Shown: piece after piece, positions 27,414 to 37,300 of the stretch
How the letters are laid out: each line of letters starts with the position of its first letter
Numbering within the stretch: position 1 is the first letter of the stretch
Origin: Bifidobacterium bombi DSM 19703
GTDB taxonomy: Bacteria; Actinomycetota; Actinomycetes; Actinomycetales; Bifidobacteriaceae
Assembly (NCBI RefSeq): GCF_000737845.1
Contig: NZ_ATLK01000001.1
Span: forward strand, 1,364,001-1,428,000
Length of the DNA stretch: 64,000 nucleotides
Direction: 5' to 3'
The notes under the pieces: generated by a model
Seen by the model: the letters and a program-made list of their open reading frames with translations, nothing else
Told to the model about the DNA's origin: nothing
Databases searched by the model: none
Position numbers and translations under genes: made by a program

Positions 27414-29270
27414 TTAGGCCTCAAGCTCTTCCGGGCTCAGCTGGGATTGCGCGATCTCCTTATAGACAGGGCAGGTTTTCAGCAGTTCGTCATGGGTGCC
27501 AACCCCTGCGACTCTGCCATCGTCAAGCACGACGATGGTATCGGCGTCCATTATGGTGCCGATTCGCTGAGCGACGATGAGCTTCGTGACGCCCACAGCC
27601 TGGGTTTTCAACGCGTCGCGTACGGCTCTGTCCGTCTTGAAGTCGAGCGCGCTGAACGAATCATCGAAGATAAGAACTTCAGGCTTGCGGTATACCGCGC
27701 GTGCAATGGAAAGCCTCTGTTTCTGACCCCCCGAAACATTGGAGCCGGATTGGGCAATAGGCGCCTGCCAGCCACCATCCATACGCTCTACGAATTCGCT
27801 GGCCTGCGCCACCTGACCGGCCTTGCGCACGTCCTCCATCTGGGCATCCGTGAGCCCGACGTTGTCCGAACTTGCGGCAATGAGCTCCAGCTCATGTCTG
27901 CGACCCTCTGCCGTCGAGGTGTCGGCCAGCTCGACGTCTTCGCTGTGTTCAGGTTTGGCCCCGTAGCTTACGTTCGAAGCCACGGTACCCTTGAACATGA
28001 CCGACTGCTGCGGAACATACCCCAAACGGTCGCGCAACGCCTGCACATCCCAGTCGCGCACGTCGACACCGTCCACAAGCACCTGACCGTCGCTGACGTC
28101 ATAGAACCTCGGAACCAGGTTAATCAGCGAACTCTTGCCCGAGCCGGTGGAACCGATGAACGCCACGGTCTGTCCCCTCTCGGCTTTGAAGGAGATGCCT
28201 TCAAGCATAGGTTTGCGGGCCCTCGGGTAAGTGAACTGCACGTTTCTGAACTCCACGGTTCCGCTTTCGCCGTTCTTCCCCGTCGTGACCGAACCGGACC
28301 TGACGATGGGTTCGGTATCGAGCACTTCAAGCACACGCTGCGCCGAGACGTCGGCGCGCGGCCACAGAACAAATACCATCGCGAGCAGCAGGAAGGCAGA
28401 GATGACCTGCATGGCGTAGCTCGAGAAGACCACCATGTTGGAAAAAAGTGTAAGCCTGTCCATCGCTCCGGCGGCTTTGATGAGGTAGGCACCTATCCAA
28501 TAGATGGAGAGACTCAGACCATTCATGACGGTGTTCATCAGGGGCATCATGACGGCTATCACACGTGTGGTGAAAAGCTGCGTACCAGTCAACTCGTCAT
28601 TCGCCTTGTCGAACTTTTTCTCTTGATAGTCCTCGGCGTTATAGGCGCGCACCACACGAAGGCCGGTCAGGTTTTCGCGTGCCACCTGGTTGATGTTGTC
28701 GGTGAGCTTCTGCATGGCCTTGAATTTAGGGATGACAAGCGCCATGATAATGGCCATGAAGGCCATGAGAATCACCGTGGCAATGCCGGTGGCCCAGGTC
28801 CAATCCGCACCTTTGCCAGCGATTTTGAAGACGGCCCAGACACCCATGATCGGCGCCCTGAAAACCATGAGCAGACCCATGGTGATGAAAATCTGAATCT
28901 GCGTCACATCATTGGTGGAACGTGTGATCAGGCTCGCAGTAGAAAACCTGTCCATCTCGGCAGGGCCGAAGGACTCCACCTTCCGAAATTCCAGAGAACG
29001 CAGCCGTTGGCTGAAAGAAGCGCCAATGCGGGCCATGAAGTACCCTACAGCGATGGCGCACAGCAACGAGCCCATGGAAATGAGTAGCATTTTGCCGCCC
29101 TCTTTCCATATGTCAGACATTCTACTCCCCGGGGTCTCCACCAATTTGGTCACCTGAGACATGTAATCCGGCAGTCTGAGGTCGAAGAAAATCTGCCCCA
29201 CAGTAAATACGAGGCTCAGCAGCAACTGGCCTATCTCCATTTTGGAGAGATACCTGCTTATACGAAGCAT
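27414..29270 (-). CDS. ABC exporter half-transporter with degenerate ATP site
   Basis: A 618-residue transmembrane-plus-ATPase protein. Walker A is GSTGSGKSSL and the signature VSGGQKQRLSIARA, but the Walker B Glu is replaced by Asp (VLIFDDSFSALD) and the H-loop His by Gln (VAQRIGTI). These are the changes seen in one subunit of heterodimeric exporters such as TM287/288 or BmrCD, where one of two ATP sites is not hydrolytic. An insertion of about 35 residues lies between Q-loop and signature (AKPEHSEDVELADTSTAEGR). The start at 29270 is chosen for GAAAGGGAG upstream; the longer frame is unlikely. Confidence 0.92.
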   Translation of the reverse strand: MLRISRYLSKMEIGQLLLSLVFTVGQIFFDLRLPDYMSQVTKLVETPGSRMSDIWKEGGKMLLISMGSLLCAIAVGYFMARIGASFSQRLRSLEFRKVESFGPAEMDRFSTASLITRSTNDVTQIQIFITMGLLMVFRAPIMGVWAVFKIAGKGADWTWATGIATVILMAFMAIIMALVIPKFKAMQKLTDNINQVARENLTGLRVVRAYNAEDYQEKKFDKANDELTGTQLFTTRVIAVMMPLMNTVMNGLSLSIYWIGAYLIKAAGAMDRLTLFSNMVVFSSYAMQVISAFLLLAMVFVLWPRADVSAQRVLEVLDTEPIVRSGSVTTGKNGESGTVEFRNVQFTYPRARKPMLEGISFKAERGQTVAFIGSTGSGKSSLINLVPRFYDVSDGQVLVDGVDVRDWDVQALRDRLGYVPQQSVMFKGTVASNVSYGAKPEHSEDVELADTSTAEGRRHELELIAASSDNVGLTDAQMEDVRKAGQVAQASEFVERMDGGWQAPIAQSGSNVSGGQKQRLSIARAVYRKPEVLIFDDSFSALDFKTDRAVRDALKTQAVGVTKLIVAQRIGTIMDADTIVVLDDGRVAGVGTHDELLKTCPVYKEIAQSQLSPEELEA

Positions 29271-29379
29271 CGGCTCCCTTTCTTGCGTACAATCGTATCG
29301 ACGTCGCCAAGCTCCGTCATCCGGAGTAACATCGTCGAAATTTTGTACATCAGCATCAAAAATATTTAACAGCATTAAT

Positions 29380-29397
29380 TATTTCTTGTGCGAAATA
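29380..29397. promoter_or_regulatory. Inverted repeat between marR and the ABC genes, putative MarR operator
   Basis: TATTTC-N6-GAAATA lies in an AT-rich stretch between the marR stop and the first ABC gene. A related palindrome (TATTT-N4-AAATA) lies just before marR. MarR proteins commonly bind such AT-rich palindromes, so both promoters could be autoregulated. Confidence 0.45.
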
Positions 29398-29512
29398 TTA
29401 TACTATGCTAAAGGACATCAGCGTTTATTTGCTTACCGCGAAGTGGTTTCCCGTCGTGCCTCAAAAAGCTCCTCGGTCAGTGTGGGTTAGCCAATCGACA
29501 ACGCTTCACAAA

Positions 29513-30058
29513 TCAATGCTCTGTGGGTACTGAACGGACATGAGCACGTGAGTTCGGACGTTCTTTGTCGCGCTTGCGGGCGCGCTCCTCGAACGCCTGG
29601 GAAACCTCCTGCGCACTCGGTCTTGGCCCAGCGGGCTGGCATACTGACATATAGGTCATGAACTCATCCACCAGTTCGACGAACTCACGGGTGCGGCGTT
29701 CGCCCATCTGGGAGAAGACCCAGCGGATGGCCGAGCTGACCCTATCATTTTCACGACTGGCTTCAGCCCGACCTTCATCAGTGAGCGAAACCAAAATATT
29801 ACGCCGATCTTCCGGGTCGATACGGCGGATTATAAAGCCTTTCTTCTCCAAAGCACCAAGCAGGGCCGATATCCTACCCGAACTCGAACGCAGAGCCGCC
29901 GCCAAATCAGAAGGAGTGGAAGTACCATGACCCAGCAGATGGTGCAGCACAAACGGCTCCCCCTTGTTGGAACGGTACAGCTCATGGCACATCGCGGACT
30001 TCTGATGATGCAGACTGTCATGCAAAGCCAGCAAAGCCTCTTGTTCGAACCCTTCCAT
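29513..30058 (-). CDS. MarR-family transcriptional regulator
   Basis: A 181-residue MarR-type winged-helix protein. HTH and wing are visible in TPSDLAAALRSSSGRISALLGALEKKGFIIRRIDPEDRRNILVSLTDEGR, the family signature with the DxRR wing. The C-terminal 40 residues are basic and probably disordered. The ATG at 30058 lies 6 bases after AGGAGG; a GTG two codons earlier is less well placed. Two ABC exporter genes follow on the same strand. The marR-ABC-ABC order suggests ligand-relieved repression of a drug exporter. Confidence 0.9.
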   Translation of the reverse strand: MEGFEQEALLALHDSLHHQKSAMCHELYRSNKGEPFVLHHLLGHGTSTPSDLAAALRSSSGRISALLGALEKKGFIIRRIDPEDRRNILVSLTDEGRAEASRENDRVSSAIRWVFSQMGERRTREFVELVDEFMTYMSVCQPAGPRPSAQEVSQAFEERARKRDKERPNSRAHVRSVPTEH

Positions 30059-30076
30059 GAACACCCTCCTGAGTAC

Positions 30077-30090
30077 TATTTTATGAAATA
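30077..30090. promoter_or_regulatory. Palindrome before marR, putative autoregulatory operator
   Basis: TATTTTATGAAATA has arms TATTT and AAATA with 4 bases between them. It lies 19 bases upstream of the marR start and resembles the inverted repeat at 29380-29397. Confidence 0.4.
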
Positions 30091-30230
30091 ATATCTCACA
30101 CTATTAACTTTTCATCTCCAGTGGAATCAAGCCATCGATTTACGTCGAAACGCTCGCTGTGTCACAAACGCTTGACTGAGACAATGGAAAACGGTCCATG
30201 ACCACACTTCGCACAGGCCTTGGAACGGCA

Positions 30231-30270
30231 AAATGGCATCACGATACTTGAATGTATCGTGATGCCATTT
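30231..30270 (-). terminator. Strong 17-bp hairpin terminator
   Basis: A perfect 17-base stem (AAATGGCATCACGATAC, 30231-30247, with its complement at 30254-30270) encloses a 6-base loop. On the minus strand TTTTGCC follows. It lies 65 bases after the stop of the secreted protein gene and before marR. Confidence 0.92.
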
Positions 30271-30334
30271 CACCCACACCATCGACAGTCAAACATGACT
30301 GTACTACAGAGCCCTATCGGCTTTGGATTCCCTC

Positions 30335-30859
30335 TCAGCGACGCTGTCCATCCTTGGAATAATCGCCACCGTCGTAGGCCTCATCTTCGTCTTCATCTTC
30401 CTTCTCGTCCTTGCGGCGAAGCAGATAGTTAATCAAAAGCACGATGAGCACTCCGACAATCACACCAACAACGACATAAGGCAGCCACCACCACCAAGGA
30501 AGGTTACCGTCGTCACGAATCCAGAAGAATGAATGATCCTTGCCCTCAGCAAGGACTACCCCTGAAGTCTGAACGGCGGTCTTGGAAAGACTATCCGCAG
30601 AGAGCGGAACTTGAGCAATCTTTCGAGCACCATCGACAGGAACCGTCAGTTCCAGCCTCGCGTCCTTCCCTTTGTACTCCTGCGAACGATCAGAAACCGC
30701 ATAAACGTTATTCGCCGGCAAGACAATCGAATCATCTGCTCCCGCAGCACCATTGCCCTGAGCGGCCAATGCCGGACCCGCCATAGCCAAACCAAGGACA
30801 GCCATAACCGTCGCGGCAGCCATAGCTACTGCCTTACGGATATTTGTCACTTTCATCAT
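30335..30859 (-). CDS. Small secreted, membrane-anchored protein of unknown function
   Basis: A 174-residue protein with a clear signal peptide (basic start, hydrophobic stretch, AGPALAAQG cleavage region near residue 33). An extracellular domain of about 85 residues follows, then WWWW and one transmembrane helix (about 127-147, YVVVGVIVGVLIVLLINYLL) and an acidic cytoplasmic tail (KEDEDEDEAYDGGDY). I do not recognise the domain. Two adjacent ATGs are possible starts (30859 and 30856) after GGAG. It is single-gene, flanked by terminators. Confidence 0.8.
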   Translation of the reverse strand: MMKVTNIRKAVAMAAATVMAVLGLAMAGPALAAQGNGAAGADDSIVLPANNVYAVSDRSQEYKGKDARLELTVPVDGARKIAQVPLSADSLSKTAVQTSGVVLAEGKDHSFFWIRDDGNLPWWWWLPYVVVGVIVGVLIVLLINYLLRRKDEKEDEDEDEAYDGGDYSKDGQRR

Positions 30860-30945
30860 TCTCCGACTCCTTTATCACATGGCACAATTACCATATGAAT
30901 TAATTAATTCCAGTCATATCCACTTAACTATAACGCAACACCTCT

Positions 30946-30966
30946 AAAAACTGGGATACCAGTTTT
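30946..30966 (-). terminator. Terminator of the amino-acid permease gene
   Basis: AAAACTGG (30947-30954) and CCAGTTTT form an 8-base stem with loop GATA; on the minus strand it ends in CAGTTTTTAG. It lies about 35 bases after the permease stop. Confidence 0.78.
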
Positions 30967-31001
30967 CTGAGCAAGCGTCTTCTCCCCAGCCTTCGAAAAT
31001 A

Positions 31002-32528
31002 TCACCTCTCTAACGCAACCCCGGCTTTACGACCCTTAATCAAGCTGTATCCACCGAAGCAGAGGAGCCATAACAATCCGAGCGCCGCAGGGGCGGTAGT
31101 CTCTTTCGAAAGAAACAGAGTGCAGTAGATGAACACGAAAAAGACAATCGTGATGACGCTGGTCACCTTGTAGGCAGGCATCAAGAAACCGTCGGGGTCG
31201 AAATCGTTTGACATCCGGTAGCGCCGGTGAGCCACCATGGTGAGAATATATACAAACAGAATGACCGCGCTGGAAGCGGACGAGAAGAGGACGAAGGCAC
31301 TGGACACCTGCGGGACTGCATTGATTGCCGGAGCAAGAAGAATCAGTGCGGCGGAAGCCAGGATGGCTCGCGCGGGCACTTTGCGCCTCGACACCACGCC
31401 AAGTTTTCGGATGACGGCATTGGGAGACTCAAGCGCCACCTGGAACAAATGGCGGCCGGCGGAATACAGGAGTGAGTTCAACGCCGAAGACGCCGCAGTG
31501 ATGACGACGAAAAAAACGAGGGCGGAAGCCCAGTTGAACCCTGCGTATTGAAACACCATGACGAAAGGCGAAGCGAAGGTACCGTCCTCATTGGGTTGAA
31601 ATGTTCGCCAAGGAACTATGAGCATGATGGAAATGAGGGCACCCACATAGAAAATGAGGATGCGGCCTATCAACTCATTGATGGCCTTAGGAAGCACCTT
31701 TCTTGGATTCTTCGTCTCAGAAACGGTTACGCCGACGAATTCAATCGTCTCATAGGCGAAGAAGACCATCTGGAAACTCATGAGGAAAGCCATCGGCCCA
31801 TTCGGCGCAAGCTTGAAACCGTTGAGAATATTGTCAAAACCGACATGTCCCGCCGAACTGACATGGTCCAGTCCATGCACATGCACAGCCGGATAATGGT
31901 AGCCGACAATCAGCATCACCACAGCTGTTGCGATAAGCCCTAGAATAAGGGTGATCTTAATCATGGAGAACCAGAATTCCGTTTCCCCGAACGCCTTCAC
32001 GGCAATGAGATTGATAGCGACGAGCAGCACCAGGAAGCACAACTCGATGAGCCACTGCCACTGTTTGAGATTGAAGCCGAACGTGCTAAAAAAGGTGACG
32101 AAATAAGTGCCCACGGCTGTCAACTCCGTCAAGCCTATCAAAATAAGCACGATCCAGTACGACCATCCGGCGAAATGCCCCCACCCGGGCCCAAGATACC
32201 GGCCTATGAAATTAATGAAGGTATGCTGGTTCGGATCGCGATACATGAGCTCCCCGATGGCGCGCATGAAAAGAAACATCACCGCACCTACCAAAATATA
32301 GACCAAGATGATGCTCGGGCCAGTCAATGCTATGGATTTGCCGGAGCCAAGGAACAGACCAGTCCCTATGGTCCCGCCAATGGCGATGAACTGCACATGA
32401 CGATTGGTCAACCCTCGTTCCAGCGAATTGCCCTTGCTTTGCTCGCCCATGGAAACGTCGTTGCGCGGGAGTTGTAGACCATCCGTTCCCGCTTCCGTAT
32501 CGTCGCTCACAGTGCCCTTTTCACTCAT
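31002..32528 (-). CDS. APC-family amino-acid permease (AAT subfamily)
   Basis: A 508-residue, 12-helix amino-acid/proton symporter. The first helix carries the family motif FIAIGGTIGTGLFLGSGKSI, and FFAYETIEFVGVTVSETKNPRK, with the conserved loop after helix 6, is typical of the AnsP/CycA/GabP-like AAT branch. No feature separates D-Ala/D-Ser/Gly from other substrates, so none is assigned. The ATG at 32528 is preferred over a TTG at 32555; the Shine-Dalgarno (GGGGCGG) is modest. ilvC lies upstream on the same strand after 310 bases. Confidence 0.9.
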   Translation of the reverse strand: MSEKGTVSDDTEAGTDGLQLPRNDVSMGEQSKGNSLERGLTNRHVQFIAIGGTIGTGLFLGSGKSIALTGPSIILVYILVGAVMFLFMRAIGELMYRDPNQHTFINFIGRYLGPGWGHFAGWSYWIVLILIGLTELTAVGTYFVTFFSTFGFNLKQWQWLIELCFLVLLVAINLIAVKAFGETEFWFSMIKITLILGLIATAVVMLIVGYHYPAVHVHGLDHVSSAGHVGFDNILNGFKLAPNGPMAFLMSFQMVFFAYETIEFVGVTVSETKNPRKVLPKAINELIGRILIFYVGALISIMLIVPWRTFQPNEDGTFASPFVMVFQYAGFNWASALVFFVVITAASSALNSLLYSAGRHLFQVALESPNAVIRKLGVVSRRKVPARAILASAALILLAPAINAVPQVSSAFVLFSSASSAVILFVYILTMVAHRRYRMSNDFDPDGFLMPAYKVTSVITIVFFVFIYCTLFLSKETTAPAALGLLWLLCFGGYSLIKGRKAGVALER

Positions 32529-32838
32529 GCCGCCCCATGACTCATCAATCCTCAACCCCGTGCACCCCTTCAGTAGTGGTACCAGCCAATGCTCGCCATG
32601 AACGCAAGATAACCCTGCGCCTTCAAGCGCCAGTCTTTATTGTAACCAAATGATACACAAGGAAAACGGCATACATGTAAACGGCATGCTAACCATCCAT
32701 CAACAGCAAGCACTGATCACAGCCTTCAAGAAACGACGATCCGTGTGCATGTGCGCTGCCTTGAGTGCAACACGCACACGGACTACAGCGGTCATATGAA
32801 TGACCACAACTGCAAACCATGAAAGGCAGACAGGCCGA
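32529..32838. other. Intergenic region between ilvC and the permease gene, with an inverted repeat
   Basis: CCGTGTGC (32741-32748) and GCACACGG (32774-32781) form an imperfectly extended stem about 60 bases after the ilvC stop, a possible minus-strand terminator without a strong T-run. The AT-rich part around 32630-32690 probably carries the permease promoter. No gene seen. Confidence 0.45.
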
Positions 32839-33897
32839 CTACTCGCCCTGCACCTGCTCACGGGCGATCTTGCCAGTAAAGGATTCCTCCTCATCCTTAT
32901 CGGCGGCCGGACCATTGTTCCAAGAGAACATGGCGCGAAGCTTCGGGCCGACCTCTTCGATCTTCTCGTGGCTGAACTTTTCCTGCAACTCTTTGAAATG
33001 CGGGGCACCAGCGGCCTGATCATCCATAAATTCCTTAGCGAAGGAACCGTCTTGGATGCGCTGCAGCTGATGGCGCATACGGTCCTTTGTGGACTCGTCC
33101 ACCACGGTGGAGGTGAAGTCGCCGTATTGAGCCGTATCCGAGCAGGACCAGCGAGCCTTGTTCAGGCCACCTTCATTCATCAAGTCGACGAGCATCTTCA
33201 GCTCATGGCACACCTCGAAGTACGCAATTTCAGGCTGGTACCCGGCCTCAGTAAGCACCTCAAAACCGGTTTCGACCAAATGGTTCACGCCACCCATGAG
33301 CACGTCCTGCTCACCGAAAAGATCGGTCTCCGTCTCTTCGGTGAAGGTGGTCTTGATGGCACCGGCACGAAGCGCACCCAACGCTTTGGCGTAGGCGAGC
33401 GTGATATCCCATCCGTCCCCGCGGGGATCCTGCTCGACGGCGACCACCACCGGTACACCGCGTCCCGCCGCGTACTCACGACGGACGATATGACCCGGCC
33501 CCTTGGGGGCGACCATGAACACCATATGCGAAGGACCCGGCTTGATGTACCCGTAATGGATGTTGAAACCGTGTGCGAAGGCGAGCGCGGTATCGGGTTT
33601 CATGTTGGGCTCGACCTCGTCATGGTAAATCTTGGCCTGGTACTGGTCGGGAGCCAGGAACATGATGATGTCCGCTTCTTTGGCGGCATCGGCGACTGAC
33701 TTGACCTCAAGTCCCTGCTCCTTGGCGAACTGGACAGATTTGGACTCCGGCCGCAAACCAACGATGACGTCGACGCCGGAGTCTCGCAGGTTGAGCGCGT
33801 GGGCGTGACCCTGTGAGCCGTAACCGACGATAGCCACCTTCTTCCCGTTGAGGACCGAGAGATCCGCATCGTCTTCATACCAGATTTGTGCTGCCAT
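32839..33897 (-). CDS. ilvC: Ketol-acid reductoisomerase (NADP+), class I
   Basis: A 352-residue enzyme of valine, leucine and isoleucine synthesis that isomerises and reduces acetolactate or acetohydroxybutyrate. The Rossmann motif is [21 protein letters not shown]. The metal-binding knotted domain shows [23 protein letters not shown] and [27 protein letters not shown] in the cofactor loop fits NADPH use. The ATG at 33897 follows AGGAGCCC; the frame is open for about 440 further bases but upstream codons show no IlvC similarity. ilvBN is not adjacent. Confidence 0.96.
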   Translation of the reverse strand: MAAQIWYEDDADLSVLNGKKVAIVGYGSQGHAHALNLRDSGVDVIVGLRPESKSVQFAKEQGLEVKSVADAAKEADIIMFLAPDQYQAKIYHDEVEPNMKPDTALAFAHGFNIHYGYIKPGPSHMVFMVAPKGPGHIVRREYAAGRGVPVVVAVEQDPRGDGWDITLAYAKALGALRAGAIKTTFTEETETDLFGEQDVLMGGVNHLVETGFEVLTEAGYQPEIAYFEVCHELKMLVDLMNEGGLNKARWSCSDTAQYGDFTSTVVDESTKDRMRHQLQRIQDGSFAKEFMDDQAAGAPHFKELQEKFSHEKIEEVGPKLRAMFSWNNGPAADKDEEESFTGKIAREQVQGE

Positions 33898-33946
33898 ATT
33901 GGGCTCCTTTTCTTCTTTTGCCGAGCTGAAACGCGGCGACGAGCGC

Positions 33947-33966
33947 CAACGGCATTGTCGCCGTTG
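33947..33966 (-). repeat. Hairpin in the ilvC leader
   Basis: CAACGGC and GCCGTTG form a 7-base stem with a 6-base loop, 50-69 bases upstream of the ilvC start on the same strand. It could affect mRNA stability or attenuation; no Leu/Ile/Val-rich leader peptide was found. Confidence 0.35.
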
Positions 33967-34236
33967 CAAGCTCCTGCGCCACACGAGCAAGCTTCCTCGC
34001 GCAGTGCCGTCTATAAGATGACGGGCACGGACCCAAGGCCGATTCACCTCGCGGTCCCCCCGATTATTCATAATGGGATTTTGTCCCTTCTGCTGTTCAA
34101 TATATCGTGCGGAATACATGGGGGGCGCATCCATTCCACAGTCCGAACACGATCGATGGCGATTGCAGGATGCACGACCAATCACGAACCGTTCAAGCCA
34201 GGGCGCACGGGTGAGACGCATTGTCCCCGTCGTGAA

Positions 34237-34256
34237 GTCCCAGCCGCTGCTGGGAC
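34237..34256. repeat. Perfect 8-bp stem between the GH101 gene and ilvC
   Basis: GTCCCAGC, 4 bases, GCTGGGAC. No T-run follows on either strand. The surrounding 33967-34307 region contains no recognisable gene. Confidence 0.4.
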
Positions 34257-34307
34257 CTAAACCCGTGTGATCGCGATTCCAGGCCGTTACGCAAAGTAAG
34301 GAAATGG

Positions 34308-34357
34308 CCAAACCCCTAGCGACACTGCAGCAATGCAAATCACTGTCAGGGATTTGG
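34308..34357 (-). terminator. Likely terminator of the GH101 gene
   Basis: On the minus strand CCAAATCCCT pairs over 10 bases (one G-U) with AGGGGTTTGG, with a loop of 30 bases that can pair further. CCATTTCC follows. It starts 36 bases past the GH101 stop. Confidence 0.6.
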
Positions 34358-34393
34358 TCATCTTAACTAGGTCACGTCTGCACGAGGGGCGTC

Positions 34394-37300
34394 TTAATGG
34401 GAGTCCGGCACATGCCTGCGGTGACGTGATTTGGCCACGAACAGCGCAGCAGCAGCCAAACCTGAGGCAACCGTTACGGCGACGATTACCAAGACAGCCG
34501 ATCCAGTAGCGCTCAGCTGGACGTCATCCGGCTTCCTCGTGAATCCCGTACCGGACTGGCCGGCACTTGAACTACCGATAGCGCCTATACCGGGAGAGCT
34601 CGAATCCCCGGGAACGTTGGAAGCGCCACCATGCACCTTGACCAGATGCCCGATGGCCGTCAACAAGTTGGTTTGACTCAACAGCACGTCATACAGGGTG
34701 CTGTTTTCATTGGAAAACACCGTTCTGGCGGCGGCGAGCGCCTGGGCCAGGGTGTTCCAAGTGATCGAGGTGTAGTCGTTCTGATTCAGGCCGGACGCCT
34801 CATCGATGGCCGTACCCAAATCGGTCTTGTCAACGGAGTCCCCAGCATCAGGAACAGCACGTTTTGTGGTGATTCGCAGTTCCGCCGCTGAAGCGAAGTT
34901 GTTCTCCTGACCGGAATCACCGTCCGTCTGGGTGGCGCTGATGCGCACAGCTGTGACATTCTTGATGACGACGGGGAATTTGACTTTCTGCCAAACGGCT
35001 CTCGTCGTGAATGTGCCGTCAGTGACCACACGCTGATCGGGCGTAGCGGAGCGCGGTTGAGCCGCGTACGTCTCCCCGCCATCGGCGGTGCTCACATCGA
35101 TGTTGTACTTCAGTATCCTGCCATTGGCACCACTGCTGCGAGGAAGGTACCGCAGGCCGTCGATAGTCGTGGGCTGACTCAGGTCGAACTGATACCACGC
35201 GCTGCCGGCCTGAACGGCGTTCACACCCCATTGCGTATGCCAGAACGTATCTGTCTTGCCATCCTGGGCCAGGATGGCAGGGCCTTCCGTCCCTCCACTT
35301 GAAAGCTCCTGCTCGCTCCCTGCCTTAACGGTGTATTTATCCGTCTCGACATCATACGCATCCGAGCCATCATTATTAGGGGCCTTCTGCATGTACGAAT
35401 CAAGGCTTTCCAACAACGAGTATGCCTTGGCGTAGCTTTGCTTATCGGCACCATTCTTGTCGATCAGCACCTGTGCCTTCGCCAACGTATCCTGGTATAA
35501 TCGCCAAGCCGTCGCAGAGAAATCAGAACTCCTGTCATCGTACTTGCCCTTTACTTCCTTGAGCTTGGCTTCGGTATCTGCCTTGGAGCGCGACGCCGAA
35601 GGAAGGTGACGGACCACGAGGTTGTCGAGGATGAAGTCCTTGTATCCACCGAAATCCTGTGCCTTACCGGTCGAGCCCTGCAAGTCGGGAGCCCTGTCCG
35701 TGGAGGATATGCCGAACCAGGAATCACCGTTTGGCGCACCGGTTACGGTGAACCTTGCATGAGCCGTGGTTCCCAACGCCTTTTTGAGCGGAGAGAGCTG
35801 GTCACGCGCAGGATCGTACTGTCCTTCACCTGTGGTGAACGCGTAGATGCCGTCGGAACCGGATTGGTAATCGAAGGACACCTCGTAAGCCTCCCCTGGC
35901 TCCAAATGGACGGTCTGCGGAATCGTCTGGTAAACCAAGTAGTCGTAATCAGCCAATCCGTTCACCTTGAGCGACCACTTGCCCTGCAGAACGTCATCCA
36001 TTTTCTTGACGTCCCAGCCAGCTTGTGTGTACGGCGCATGAAGCTCAGAAAGATGAGAACGATTGTCTTCCACGCCCTCCAGGCCGGATTCCACGAACGG
36101 CCACATGCCTTGCGGGTTACTCTCGAAGTCGTTCTTGAGCTCCTTGAGCGTGCCATCGCTTTCGAAGGACAGTCCGTCATAGTCATTTTCCAGGATTCGC
36201 ACATCGTCGAAATAGGCGTGATCCACGGCGTTAGCCGTTCCGCTTTGCGAAAGAGTCACCTGGGCGCTCCCCGAGGACGGGGCGATGAACCACACCATCA
36301 TGTTCTGGAACAGGCTCGTGCCATTCTCAGTATCCGTGTCTTTATTGTGGGCATAGGCCTTCACGTAATTGTAGGCGATGCTCCTGTCGGTGTAGTTGCT
36401 TGCAAGCGTCTTACCGTTATTGGTGACGTTGATCGATGCGATTCCATCACCTCGCTTATCCACGCCGACATAGAGGACATAGCGCTTGCCCGGCGTAAGG
36501 TCGGTGATGCTTTGCGAGACACCAGCCGCCCCCGAAAGTCTGAGCATGGCGTTGTTCGTGCCTACGATGTCGGCAGCGCCATGGCCTTTGGCGGAAAGCG
36601 TGGGATGCCAGTTCCGGATGAGGGTATCCTGGCCGCCGTTGAATCCGGCGTCCACTACATGCATGCCTTCGCTCCAGGCAATGTGCCGGTTCTTTTGGAC
36701 ACCCTGATAGACTACGTACGGCGTATTGGCGTCTGCATTCAAAGTCACCTTCCCGTCGGAGACGGGAACAGTCCGCATGTCGGTTTTGCCTTGATCAGTA
36801 AGACGGTACACTTTCACGTCGGAAAGACCGTTCCACCCATCGGGCAGCGCCCATGTGGTCTGACCACCTTTGGTGTTCCAGTGGTAGAGGCGCTGGGCGG
36901 AAGGATGTTGTTCCTTCCCGGTCTTGGCGTCCCATAGCCATGGCAACAGATACGACTCGTCTTCCGACCCCTTGGCGGTGCCGTCATCCGCCCTTACTGC
37001 TCCGTTGGAGATTACCCGTCCATTGAGGGTGATGGTGCGCTGCCGATAATCGGAACTCTTCGGGTCGTTCGACTTACGGGAAACCACCACCGTGTTGCCG
37101 TCAGCATCCTTGAGGGCAATCTGCTCGTTGCCTCCATTGGTGGACGGATCATGGGCGGAAGCTGCGTCGAGCGGGCTGTTGACCCAGCGCTGCACCGTGA
37201 AGTGCTGAAGGAATTTCGTGGACACGTCATGGGTGTAGAGATTGAGGATGTATGCCGCATAGTCATTACGGCCCTGCCAACCTTCAAAGTCCTTCATGTC

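Noticed and set aside
25567-29087. Long plus-strand frames (616 and 571 codons) opposite the ABC exporter genes
   Set aside because: They are His/Arg/Asp-rich antisense readings of clear ABC genes with complete Walker and signature motifs.
33967-34300. Leader peptide for branched-chain attenuation before ilvC
   Set aside because: The only short frames on that strand are not enriched in Leu, Ile or Val codons and do not precede a terminator/antiterminator pair.
35606-36937. A 443-codon plus-strand frame opposite the GH101 gene
   Set aside because: Shadow frame within the catalytic enzyme gene; composition is that of a reverse-complement reading.
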